The position numbers and the translations under genes were made by a program. From assembly GCF_016785095.1 (NCBI RefSeq), contig NZ_JAEKJB010000002.1, positions 186,001 through 250,000 on the forward strand: DNA of 64,000 nucleotides. The letters are read 5' to 3'. The stretch is from Alloalcanivorax marinus (GTDB taxonomy: Bacteria; Pseudomonadota; Gammaproteobacteria; Pseudomonadales; Alcanivoracaceae). The notes beneath the pieces are model-generated. The model saw only the letters and a list, made by a program, of their open reading frames with translations, had not been told where the DNA came from and ran no database searches. Of the stretch, positions 44,051-52,148 are shown in pieces (position 1 is the first letter of the stretch; each line of letters begins with the position of its first letter).

Positions 44051-44668
44051 ATGTCGGACAGCCCCTACCAGAACCGCAAACACGACAGCAAAGCCCAGGT
44101 CGTCTGGCACCAGAGCAGCGTCGGCAAAGCCGACCGCGCCAAAGCCAAAGGCCAGGCCCCCAAATGCATCTGGCTCACCGGCCTGTCCGGCTCCGGCAAA
44201 TCCACCCTCGCCAACGCCCTGGAAGTGGCCCTCACCGAGCAAGGCAAGCACACCTACCTGCTCGACGGCGACAACGTCCGCCACGGCCTCAACAAGAACC
44301 TGGGCATGAGCGACGAGGACCGTACCGAAAACATCCGCCGCGTCTCCGAAGTCGCCAAGCTCATGGTCGACGCCGGCCTGGTGGTGGTCACCGCCTTCAT
44401 CAGCCCCTTCCGCGCCGACCGCGACGCCGCCCGTGCCCTCTTCGAGGACGGTGAATTCGTCGAAGTATTCGTCGACGCCCCCCTGGAAAAGTGCGAGGAG
44501 CGCGACCCCAAGGGCCTCTACAAGAAAGCCCGCGCCGGCGAGATCAAGGAATTCACCGGCATCGACAGCCCCTACGAAGCCCCGGCCAAGCCGGAAGTGG
44601 TGATCAACACCGCCGACAACGACATCGAAGCCTGCGTGAAGCAGCTGATCGCCGCGATTGGGGTGTGA
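44051..44668 (+). CDS. cysC: Adenylylsulfate (APS) kinase
   Basis: Phosphorylates APS to PAPS in the cytoplasm. The 205-aa product has Walker A GLSGSGKS at residues 44-51, the [20 protein letters not shown] motif, and the lid/substrate loop [13 protein letters not shown] and [26 protein letters not shown]. It stands alone, without cysD/cysN. The upstream sulfate-type permease and the downstream surface-glycan genes suggest supply of PAPS either for assimilation or for sulfation; the former is more usual. Confidence 0.96.
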   Translation: MSDSPYQNRKHDSKAQVVWHQSSVGKADRAKAKGQAPKCIWLTGLSGSGKSTLANALEVALTEQGKHTYLLDGDNVRHGLNKNLGMSDEDRTENIRRVSEVAKLMVDAGLVVVTAFISPFRADRDAARALFEDGEFVEVFVDAPLEKCEERDPKGLYKKARAGEIKEFTGIDSPYEAPAKPEVVINTADNDIEACVKQLIAAIGV

Positions 44669-44669
44669 A

Positions 44670-45929
44670 TTGAAGGGCAGCCCCCTTCTAAAAGGCGCCA
44701 GTGTTTATCTGGCTGCAAGTGTACTTAGCTCGGCCATCCCGTTCCTGCTGCTGCCTATTCTTACGCGTCATCTGGAACCGGCTGAGTACGGTCAGGTAGC
44801 AGTTTTTCAAGTATGGATAGCATTCCTGTCGTCGCTGGTGCCGTTGGGTACGCACGGCGCCGCGACCAGGATGCATTATGACCACGATGATCCTGATCGC
44901 GCGATGGGGGAATTCATCGTTTCTTGCTTGCTCATCGGTGGCGCGATGGCGACTCTTCTTCTTATCGTGTCCCTTGTTCTGGGAAGTTGGCTGGAGAGGC
45001 TAATTGGATTGCCCCGGGTTTGGTTGATGGTCGGCGTACCGTACGCGTTTTCGCAGTTCGCTCTTCAGCTAAGGCTGGGGCAATGGCAGGTGCGTAGTCA
45101 GCCTCTACGCTACGGCAGTTTACAGATTACGCGGAGCTCGATTGATGTCGTGTTGTCCATAATACTGGTCGTGGTCCTGGGCTTTGGCGTTGCTGGCCGT
45201 ATTGGCGGCGCGACGTTCGCCGTGGCGCTTTGCGGTCTGATTGGGTTGGCATGGTTGTACAGGGATGGTTTGATCAAATGGGCATGGCGCCCGGATTTGA
45301 TCAAGGAAGCGCTTGATTTCGGCGTACCCCTGACCCCACACCTCCTCGGTGCATTCCTGCTGCTCATGGTCGATAGAGCCATCATCAGTTCCCGTCTAGG
45401 GCTTGATGCGGCGGGTTATTACCTGGTCGCGGCCCAGTTTGCTCTGGTGGTTGGTATTATCGCCGAAAGTATCAACAAGGCCTATGTACCCTGGCTGTTC
45501 GCTCGATTAAAACGTAATCTTGCCGCTGAAAAGGAGGCCATTGTCCGGATTACCTATGGCTATTACTGTTTGTTGGTTTTTGGCGTTGTTTGCACGTTCT
45601 TTTTCGGCGGACCAATCCTGAAGTTCATCGCGGGGGAGCAATACGCTCAGGCCTCGGTGGTGCTCCCTTGGTTGGTGATGGCCCAGGCTATACGTGGCAT
45701 GTATTTCATGCAGACCAGCTACATTACCTACTCCAAACAAACGGGAGCATTGGCACGGATAACTATTCTTTGTGGTGGAATTAATGTCCTCTTAATGTTC
45801 AGTTTGATCGATCTTTATGGTTTGCGTGGGGCAGGTTGGGCAGCCTGTCTGAGCATGTTGATACAATGGCTTGTGACCTGGAGGGTCGGTCATCGTCTGA
45901 CTCCCATGCCGTGGTTTGGTAAAGAATGA
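44670..45929 (+). CDS. Wzx-like polysaccharide flippase
   Basis: A 419-aa inner-membrane protein with about 12 TM helices, of the MOP/Wzx superfamily. The typical N-terminus is GASVYLAASVLSSAIPFLLLPILTRHLEPAEYG, and a second-half motif is FGVPLTPHLLGAFLLLMVDRAIISSRLG. It would flip lipid-linked oligosaccharides at the inner membrane. There is no ATG: TTG at 44670 (one base after the cysC stop, GGGGTG 5 bp upstream) is the best start, TTG at 44658 an alternative. Codon use is visibly less GC-rich than in cysC, a sign of transfer. Its stop overlaps the acyltransferase start. Confidence 0.85.
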   Translation: MKGSPLLKGASVYLAASVLSSAIPFLLLPILTRHLEPAEYGQVAVFQVWIAFLSSLVPLGTHGAATRMHYDHDDPDRAMGEFIVSCLLIGGAMATLLLIVSLVLGSWLERLIGLPRVWLMVGVPYAFSQFALQLRLGQWQVRSQPLRYGSLQITRSSIDVVLSIILVVVLGFGVAGRIGGATFAVALCGLIGLAWLYRDGLIKWAWRPDLIKEALDFGVPLTPHLLGAFLLLMVDRAIISSRLGLDAAGYYLVAAQFALVVGIIAESINKAYVPWLFARLKRNLAAEKEAIVRITYGYYCLLVFGVVCTFFFGGPILKFIAGEQYAQASVVLPWLVMAQAIRGMYFMQTSYITYSKQTGALARITILCGGINVLLMFSLIDLYGLRGAGWAACLSMLIQWLVTWRVGHRLTPMPWFGKE

Positions 45930-46447
45930 TGATGGGATTGATTCGTGGTATTCGAGATTTTTTTCGCTTGCTGCAGCGACGTTTCCGGGAGTATCGCGTC
46001 GCCCGGCAATGCGGTTCTCACCTTGGGAGTATTCGGGTAGGTGGACCAACCAGCCTCACCGGTAATACTCATCTCGGCCAAAATGCCAATTTCAACGGGT
46101 TGAGAATCAATGGCAGAGGAAAGGTCGTAATTGGTGATAATTTTCATTCAGGCCGTGAATGCCTTTTTATCACCGATGTCCATAACTTTGATGGCGGTAC
46201 CGCGATTCCTTACGACAACACCTATATCGTCAAGGACATTACCATCAAGGACAATGTATGGCTGGGAACACGGGTGATCGTGCTGGGTGGTGTCACCATT
46301 GGTGAAGGGGCCATCATCCAGGCGGGAAGTTGCGTGGTGTCGGACATCCCGGATTACGCTATTGCCGGAGGCCATCCCGCCCGTGTGTTCTCTCAGCGAG
46401 ATCAGGAACACTACGATCGTTTAAAAAAGGAAGGGGCGTTCAACTAA
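45926..46447 (+). CDS. Left-handed beta-helix (hexapeptide) acyltransferase
   Basis: A 173-aa protein of the WbbJ/LacA type. After a basic amphipathic N-terminus, hexapeptide repeats form the beta-helix (IRVGGPTSLTGNTHLGQN to RGKVVIGDNFHSGREC). The terminal coil reads IKDNVWLGTRVIVLGGVTIGEGAIIQAGSCVVSDIPDYAIAGGHPA. The catalytic His is likely the one in DVHNFDG. It would O- or N-acetylate a sugar of the surface glycan. It is less GC-rich than pseB. Coupled to the flippase by a 4-bp overlap. Confidence 0.88.
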   Translation: MMMGLIRGIRDFFRLLQRRFREYRVARQCGSHLGSIRVGGPTSLTGNTHLGQNANFNGLRINGRGKVVIGDNFHSGRECLFITDVHNFDGGTAIPYDNTYIVKDITIKDNVWLGTRVIVLGGVTIGEGAIIQAGSCVVSDIPDYAIAGGHPARVFSQRDQEHYDRLKKEGAFN

Positions 46448-46497
46448 GCACGTGAAAGGCGGTGCTTTTGCCTGTATCCGGAAAAAGGAAGAATTGC

Positions 46498-47496
46498 ATG
46501 TTCGATAACGCATCCGTACTGGTTACCGGCGGCACCGGCTCGTTCGGTCACACCTTCGTGCCCATGCTGCTGGAGCGCTATAACCCACGTAGGGTGATCA
46601 TCCTGTCCCGCGACGAGATGAAACAGTGGGAGATGGCCAAGAAATTCCAGGGCGACGACCGGGTCCGGTTCTTCATCGGTGACGTGCGGGACAGGGATCG
46701 CCTGTATCGGGCACTGGACGGTGTCGATTATGTGGTGCACGCCGCGGCCACCAAGATCGTGCCGACCGCCGAGTACAACCCCTTCGAGTGTGTCAAGACC
46801 AATGTCATGGGTGCCATGAACCTGATCGACGCTTGTATCGACAAGGGCGTCAAGCGGGTGGTGGCGCTGTCCACCGACAAGGCCAGCAGTCCGATCAATC
46901 TGTACGGCGCCACCAAGCTCACCTCCGATAAGCTGTTCGTGGCGGGGAACTCTTATGCCGGTGGGCACGAGACCCGTTTCGCGGTAGTACGCTACGGCAA
47001 CGTGATGGGCTCCCGGGGCTCGGTGATCCCGTTCTTCATGTCGATCCGGGATCAGGGCACCCTGCCGATCACGGATGAGCGCATGACGCGCTTCATGATT
47101 TCCCTGGAGCAGGGCGTGGAGCTGGTCTGGCACGCTTTCGAGGACATGGAAGGTGGAGAGATCTATGTTAAGAAGATTCCCTCGATGAAGGTCACCGATC
47201 TGGCTCGTGTGGTGGCGCCCGAGGCCCGCCAGGAAGTGGTCGGCATCCGCCCCGGAGAGAAACTGCATGAGCAGATGATTGGTGCCGAGGATGCCTATTA
47301 CACCTATGAATACCCGGAGCATTTCAAGATCCTGCCGGCTATCAATAACTGGGACAAGGATGCCAACCGCATCAAGCAGGGTAAGAAGGTGCCGGAAGGC
47401 TTTGTCTATTCCAGCGACAATAACCGCGAATGGATGAGCGACGATGAACTGCGTGCCTGGATCGACACCAATCGGGAAAAAATCGGGAGCATCTGA
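46498..47496 (+). CDS. pseB: UDP-GlcNAc 4,6-dehydratase (inverting), PseB
   Basis: First enzyme of CMP-pseudaminic acid synthesis, converting UDP-GlcNAc to UDP-2-acetamido-2,6-dideoxy-L-arabino-hexos-4-ulose. The 332-aa extended SDR has VTGGTGSFGHTF at the nucleotide site and the catalytic block LSTDKASSPINLYGATK. HEQMIGAEDA and FKILPAINNW are typical of PseB/FlaA1. ATG at 46498 after AAAAAGGAAG. It is directly followed by pseC. Base composition returns to that of the host chromosome here. Confidence 0.95.
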   Translation: MFDNASVLVTGGTGSFGHTFVPMLLERYNPRRVIILSRDEMKQWEMAKKFQGDDRVRFFIGDVRDRDRLYRALDGVDYVVHAAATKIVPTAEYNPFECVKTNVMGAMNLIDACIDKGVKRVVALSTDKASSPINLYGATKLTSDKLFVAGNSYAGGHETRFAVVRYGNVMGSRGSVIPFFMSIRDQGTLPITDERMTRFMISLEQGVELVWHAFEDMEGGEIYVKKIPSMKVTDLARVVAPEARQEVVGIRPGEKLHEQMIGAEDAYYTYEYPEHFKILPAINNWDKDANRIKQGKKVPEGFVYSSDNNREWMSDDELRAWIDTNREKIGSI

Positions 47497-48645
47497 ATGA
47501 TTCCCTACGGCCGCCAGGATATTCGCCAGGCAGACCTTGACGCCGTGCGCGAGGTGCTGGAGTCCGACTTCCTTACCCAGGGGCCGGTGGTACCGCGCTT
47601 TGAGCAGGCCGTGGCCGACAAAGTGGGCGCCGCTCGCGCAGTGGCCGTGAACAGCGGCACTTCCGCCTTGCATCTGGCCTGCCTGGCCCTGGGTCTGGGG
47701 GAGGGCGACCGTCTCTGGACCAGCCCGATCACTTTCGTGGCGTCCGCCAATTGCGCACGCTACTGCGGCGCCGAAGTGGACTTCGTCGACATTGATCCGC
47801 GTACCTATAACCTCTCCGTGGCGGCGCTGGCGCGCAAGCTTGAGCAGGCCGAGCGGGACAACCGCCTGCCCAAGGTGGTGGTGCCGGTGCACCTGTGCGG
47901 CCAGTCCTGCGATATGGCCGGCATCGCCAAGCTCGCGGAGCGGTACGGGTTCCGGGTCATCGAGGATGCCTCCCACGCGGTGGGCGGTCGCTACAAGGGC
48001 GACTACATCGGTAACGGTCGCTACAGCGACATCACCGTGTTCAGTTTCCACCCGGTGAAAATCGTCACCAGCGCCGAGGGTGGTATGGCGCTCACCACCG
48101 ACGCGGCGCTGGCCGACCGTATGACCCGGTTGCGCGAACATGGCATCACCCGCGACCCGCAAGCCATGGTCGGCGAGCCGGATGGCCCCTGGTATTACCA
48201 GCAAGTGGAGTTGGGGTTCAACTACCGCCTCACCGAGATACAGGCCGCTTTGGGGCTGTCGCAACTTGCCCGCTTGGATGAGTACGTGGCCCGTCGCGAG
48301 ACGCTTGCGCAACGCTATGACGAGTTGCTCAAGGCATTGCCCCTGGAGCGCCCCTGGCAGCACCCGGACGCTGTTTCCGCCCGGCACCTTTATGTGATCC
48401 GGGTTCAAGCCGGGCGTCGCCGCGCCGTCTTCGAGTCCCTGCGCGCCGCTGGCATCGGCGTCAATGTGCATTATATTCCGGTACACACCCAACCCTATTA
48501 CCGGGCCCTGGGTTTCAGCGCCGGCGACTTCCCGGAAGCGGAGCTTTATTACTCCGAGGCCATCAGCCTGCCCCTCTTTCCGACCCTTGAAGAAGCGGAC
48601 CAGGGCCGGGTAGTGGCGGCGCTCAAGGAGGCGTTGTCGGCATGA
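47497..48645 (+). CDS. pseC: PLP-dependent aminotransferase PseC
   Basis: Transfers an amino group to C4 of the PseB product, giving UDP-4-amino-4,6-dideoxy-AltNAc. A 382-aa DegT/DnrJ/EryC1-family enzyme with MIPYGRQDIRQADLDAV at the start, AVNSGTSALHLACLALG, EDASHAVGG, and the PLP lysine in FSFHPVKIVTSAEGG. Starts immediately after the pseB stop and overlaps pseF by 4 bp. Confidence 0.95.
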   Translation: MIPYGRQDIRQADLDAVREVLESDFLTQGPVVPRFEQAVADKVGAARAVAVNSGTSALHLACLALGLGEGDRLWTSPITFVASANCARYCGAEVDFVDIDPRTYNLSVAALARKLEQAERDNRLPKVVVPVHLCGQSCDMAGIAKLAERYGFRVIEDASHAVGGRYKGDYIGNGRYSDITVFSFHPVKIVTSAEGGMALTTDAALADRMTRLREHGITRDPQAMVGEPDGPWYYQQVELGFNYRLTEIQAALGLSQLARLDEYVARRETLAQRYDELLKALPLERPWQHPDAVSARHLYVIRVQAGRRRAVFESLRAAGIGVNVHYIPVHTQPYYRALGFSAGDFPEAELYYSEAISLPLFPTLEEADQGRVVAALKEALSA

Positions 48646-49337
48646 GCGTGGCGATCATCCCGGCCCGGGGCGGTAGCAAGCGCATCCCCGGCAAGAACAT
48701 CAAACCCTTCCAGGGCCGGCCGATGATCGCCTGGTCGATTCGCGCCGCCCTGGAAAGCGGCTGCTTCCAGCGGGTGATCGTCTCCACCGACGATGAAGGC
48801 ATCGCCAAGGTGGCCCGGGAGTGGGGCGCCGAAACCCCGTTCATGCGTCCGCCGGAACTCGCCGACGACCACACCGGCACCTTGCCGGTGATTGCCCACG
48901 CCCTGGAATGGCTAACCGATCACGGCGAGACCGTGGAAACCGCCTGCTGCCTTTACGCCACCGCCCCATTCGTGCGCCCCGAGGACCTGCGCGCCGGGCG
49001 CGACCGTCTCGATCGGGGCGACGTGGACTATGCCTTCTCCGTCACCCGCTATGCCTTTCCGATTCAGCGCGCCTTGCGCGTCACCCCGCAAGGCCGGATA
49101 GGCATGTTTCAGCCGGAGCACTTCTCCACCCGCTCCCAGGACCTGGAAGAGGCCTGGCACGACGCCGGCCAGTTCTATTGGGGGCGAGCTCTTGCCTGGC
49201 GTGAGCAGCGTCCGCTGTTCAGCGAGGCGGCGGCGCCCATTGAACTGCCCCGCTACCGGGTCCAGGACATCGACACCCCGGAGGACTGGGAGCGTGCCGA
49301 GTGGCTGTTCAAAGCCATGCGAGCCGGTCATTCATGA
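48642..49337 (+). CDS. pseF: Pseudaminic acid cytidylyltransferase PseF
   Basis: Activates pseudaminic acid with CTP. The 231-aa product has the CMP-sialate-synthetase-type N-terminus VAIIPARGGSKRIPGKNIKPF, STDDEGIAKVA, and CCLYATAPFVRPEDL. It overlaps pseC and pseG by 4 bp each, which implies a coupled operon. Confidence 0.95.
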   Translation: MSVAIIPARGGSKRIPGKNIKPFQGRPMIAWSIRAALESGCFQRVIVSTDDEGIAKVAREWGAETPFMRPPELADDHTGTLPVIAHALEWLTDHGETVETACCLYATAPFVRPEDLRAGRDRLDRGDVDYAFSVTRYAFPIQRALRVTPQGRIGMFQPEHFSTRSQDLEEAWHDAGQFYWGRALAWREQRPLFSEAAAPIELPRYRVQDIDTPEDWERAEWLFKAMRAGHS

Positions 49338-50389
49338 AGGCCCTGTTTCGGGTCGACGCCGCGCCCCATATGGGGAGTGGCCATTTGATGCGGTGCATGA
49401 CGTTGGCGATGGCCTGGCGCGCGCGGGGCACGGCCTGCCACTTCCTTTGCCGGTGCCAGCCGGGGTTCTCGAGCCGTCCGCTGGAAGAGGCCGGCTTTCC
49501 GGTGAGTATTTTGCCGGCGCCGGAGGAGAGTTCCTGGCTGGGTGTCAGTGAACAACAGGACGCGGCGGACAGCCTGCCCATCATCACCGACATCGCACCG
49601 GACTGGCTGGTGGTCGATCATTACGCTCTGTCCACGGATTGGGAAGTCCGTGCCCGAGACAACACCGACCGTTTGTTGGTCATCGATGATCTGGCGGACA
49701 GGCCCCATTGCTGCGATGTGCTGGTAGACCAGAACCTCGGTCGCGATCAGAGCGATTACCAGGCACTGTTGCCGTCTTCCTGCCAAGTGCTGACAGGGCC
49801 GGCCTATGCGATGCTTCGACCGGAGTTCGCTCTTAATCGATCCGCCAGCCTGGCGCGCCGCGCCGATTCCCGCTGTCGACACCTGCTGATCAGCATGGGG
49901 GGAAGTGATCCCGGCGGTGCCACTGGCCTTGTGCTTAAAGGATTGAAAGAGTGCCGTTTGCCGGATCTTGAGCGCATCACGGTGATCATGGGGAGCATGG
50001 CTCCGGGGCTGGAGCAGATTCGCCAACTGGGCAATTCCTTGCAGTGGCCGGTGGACATGGCGGTGAACGTCGCGGATATGGCAAGCCGAATGGCCACCGC
50101 TGATCTGGCCATTGGCGCCGCCGGAAGCTCCGCCTGGGAGCGTTGTGCCTTGGGACTGCCAACCGTGATGGTGATCCTGGCCGATAACCAGAGGGTAGGA
50201 GCCCGTGCCCTTGAAGAGAGTGGCGCCGCCGTCACCCTGGGCGGTGTTGACGACATTGCCGTTGACCTGCCTGCTTGCGTAGAGTCATTGCAGGCCCCGG
50301 AGCGCCTCCAGGCGATGAGCCGGAAGGCGGCGGCGGTAACGGATGGTTCAGGCGTGAATCGAGTCCTGGACACCCTAATCGGATCTTGA
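49334..50389 (+). CDS. pseG: UDP-sugar hydrolase PseG
   Basis: Releases UDP from UDP-2,4-diacetamido-2,4,6-trideoxy-altropyranose. The 351-aa GT-B-like protein begins FRVDAAPHMGSGHLMRCMTLA, the PseG signature with the catalytic His. VVDHYALSTDWE, DDLADRPHCCDVLVDQN and GAAGSSAWERCALGLPTVMVI follow. Start ATG at 49334 inside the pseF stop. GC content declines slightly toward its 3' end, and 142 bp separate it from pseH. Confidence 0.93.
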   Translation: MKALFRVDAAPHMGSGHLMRCMTLAMAWRARGTACHFLCRCQPGFSSRPLEEAGFPVSILPAPEESSWLGVSEQQDAADSLPIITDIAPDWLVVDHYALSTDWEVRARDNTDRLLVIDDLADRPHCCDVLVDQNLGRDQSDYQALLPSSCQVLTGPAYAMLRPEFALNRSASLARRADSRCRHLLISMGGSDPGGATGLVLKGLKECRLPDLERITVIMGSMAPGLEQIRQLGNSLQWPVDMAVNVADMASRMATADLAIGAAGSSAWERCALGLPTVMVILADNQRVGARALEESGAAVTLGGVDDIAVDLPACVESLQAPERLQAMSRKAAAVTDGSGVNRVLDTLIGS

Positions 50390-50531
50390 TCTGTTACCAC
50401 ATTGCCATGGTCATCCTTACATGCGCCGACGCTATCACTAAGACATATGACCATGAGGGGTGTTGCGGCTCGTGACGGAGCGGGTTTGCTACGTGTCGCG
50501 ACAACACTTTTCGCAGGAATGGGAGAAACCA

Positions 50532-51080
50532 ATGAGCCAGGATGTTCTCATACGACCGCTTCAAGAGCAGGATATCGATGATGAGTATCTTTCATGGTTT
50601 GTGAATGAAGACGGCCATCTGGATTACTTCACTGGTTCTGGTCGGGTTTTTACAAAAAAAATGGTAGTGGACGACTTTCGAGAAGGGCTGGCGGGGAAAA
50701 ATTGGTTCTATTATATGATAGAGAGTAAAGAAGGGGTCAGGATCGGCAATGTTAAAATTGGGCCTATTGATAAAAAAAATAAAACCTCCGACCTGGTGTG
50801 CCTTATTGGGAATCGGGGTTTCTTGGGAAGGGGTATTGCAAGTAAAGCGATAGCGATGGCAAATGAAATCGCGTTTGAGGAATATGATATTCGTCGGTTA
50901 CAGGGTGGTATGTTCGAAGGAAATATAGGGTCTATTAAAGCCTACACCCGGGCGGGGTGGTTCATAGAGGCGCGGATGAGAGGTTACTACTGGATTGACG
51001 GTGTCTCTCAGGATCGGGTGTGTGTTGCATGCCTGAATCCGCGCTATTTCAATGATGTCGACGATAATCAAGGTAATTAA
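50532..51080 (+). CDS. pseH: GNAT N-acetyltransferase PseH
   Basis: Acetylates the 4-amino group of the PseC product with acetyl-CoA. The 182-aa GNAT protein shows IRPLQEQDIDDEYLSWFVNEDG, GNVKIGPIDKKNKTSDLVCLIG, and the CoA-binding RGFLGRGIASKAIAMANEIAF. Codon use is strongly AT-shifted relative to pseF and pseC (many AAA, ATT, TAT and GGT codons), indicating separate origin. ATG at 50532, preceded by GGGAGAAACCA. It ends one base before pseI. Confidence 0.92.
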   Translation: MSQDVLIRPLQEQDIDDEYLSWFVNEDGHLDYFTGSGRVFTKKMVVDDFREGLAGKNWFYYMIESKEGVRIGNVKIGPIDKKNKTSDLVCLIGNRGFLGRGIASKAIAMANEIAFEEYDIRRLQGGMFEGNIGSIKAYTRAGWFIEARMRGYYWIDGVSQDRVCVACLNPRYFNDVDDNQGN

Positions 51081-52148
51081 ATGGGTCTGCCAACTGATAA
51101 CCCGTCCATTACGATAAATGGGCGCCGAGTAGCGGAAGATGAATCCCCCTATATTATCGCCGAGCTGTCCGCTAACCATAACGGTAATTTGGAGAACGCC
51201 AAGCGCATCATAGAAGAGGCTGCTAATGCGGGCGCAGATGCAGTTAAACTTCAAACCTATCGAGCCGATACCATTACGTTGAATTGCGACAGTGATGCTT
51301 TCAGGATTAAGGGAGGGTTATGGGACGGTCGGACTCTATACGATCTTTACGAAGAAGCACATATGCCCTGGGAATGGCACGGGCCGCTATTCGATCATGC
51401 ACGAAAATTTGATATTACCATCTTCAGCTCACCATTCGACACCACCGCCGTGGACTTGCTTGAGGACCTGGGCGCGCCGGCCTACAAGATCGCATCTTTC
51501 GAAGCGGTGGATCTGCCGCTGATCGAATACGTGGCGGCCACCGGCAAGCCAATGATCATTTCCACCGGCATGGCCGACGAAGAGGAAATCCGGGAAGCCA
51601 TCGATGCCGCCCGGGGCGCCGGCTGCACCCAGTTGGCGGTGTTGCACTGCGTGAGCGGTTATCCGGCGCCGGCGGAGGACTATAACCTGCGTACCTTGGC
51701 GGATATGCGCGAGCGTTTCGGCCTGGTTACTGGCTTGTCCGATCACACCCTGGACAACACCACGGCCATCGCCAGCGTGGTATTGGGCGCCAGCCTGATC
51801 GAAAAACACTTCACCCTGGACCGCAGTGGCGGTGGCCCGGACGACAGTTTCTCCCTGGAACCCGCCGACCTGGCCGCCCTGTGCCGGGACAGCAAGACCG
51901 CCTGGCGCGCCCTGGGTGAGGTGGACTATGGGCGCAAGTCCAGCGAGCAGGGCAACGCGCAGTTCCGGCGCTCGTTGTATTTCGTGAAGCCCCTGCGCCG
52001 GGGCGATACCCTCACCGCCGACGCGGTGCGCAGTGTGCGCCCGGGCTATGGCCTGGCGCCCAAGCATCTCAAGGCTCTGCTCGGGCGAACCCTGAGCCGG
52101 GACGTGGACGCCAACACGCCGGTGGATTGGGACGCGGTGGAGCCTTGA
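51081..52148 (+). CDS. pseI: Pseudaminic acid synthase PseI, compositionally chimeric
   Basis: Condenses the 6-deoxy-AltdiNAc with phosphoenolpyruvate to give pseudaminic acid. The 355-aa product has the NeuB-type TIM barrel (AELSANHNGNLENAKRIIEEA, KLQTYRADTITL, SSPFDTTAVDLLEDLGAPAYKIAS, EKHFTLDRSGGGPDDSFSL) and the C-terminal SAF antifreeze-like domain (RRSLYFVKPLRRGDTLTADAV). The first about 115 codons are AT-shifted like pseH; from about position 51425 the gene switches abruptly to host-like high-GC codons. The frame and all motifs are intact. Confidence 0.95.
   Translation: MGLPTDNPSITINGRRVAEDESPYIIAELSANHNGNLENAKRIIEEAANAGADAVKLQTYRADTITLNCDSDAFRIKGGLWDGRTLYDLYEEAHMPWEWHGPLFDHARKFDITIFSSPFDTTAVDLLEDLGAPAYKIASFEAVDLPLIEYVAATGKPMIISTGMADEEEIREAIDAARGAGCTQLAVLHCVSGYPAPAEDYNLRTLADMRERFGLVTGLSDHTLDNTTAIASVVLGASLIEKHFTLDRSGGGPDDSFSLEPADLAALCRDSKTAWRALGEVDYGRKSSEQGNAQFRRSLYFVKPLRRGDTLTADAVRSVRPGYGLAPKHLKALLGRTLSRDVDANTPVDWDAVEP

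Noticed and set aside
46444-48492. A 682-codon minus-strand frame opposite pseB and pseC
   Set aside because: Shadow frame; pseB and pseC are unmistakable on the plus strand.
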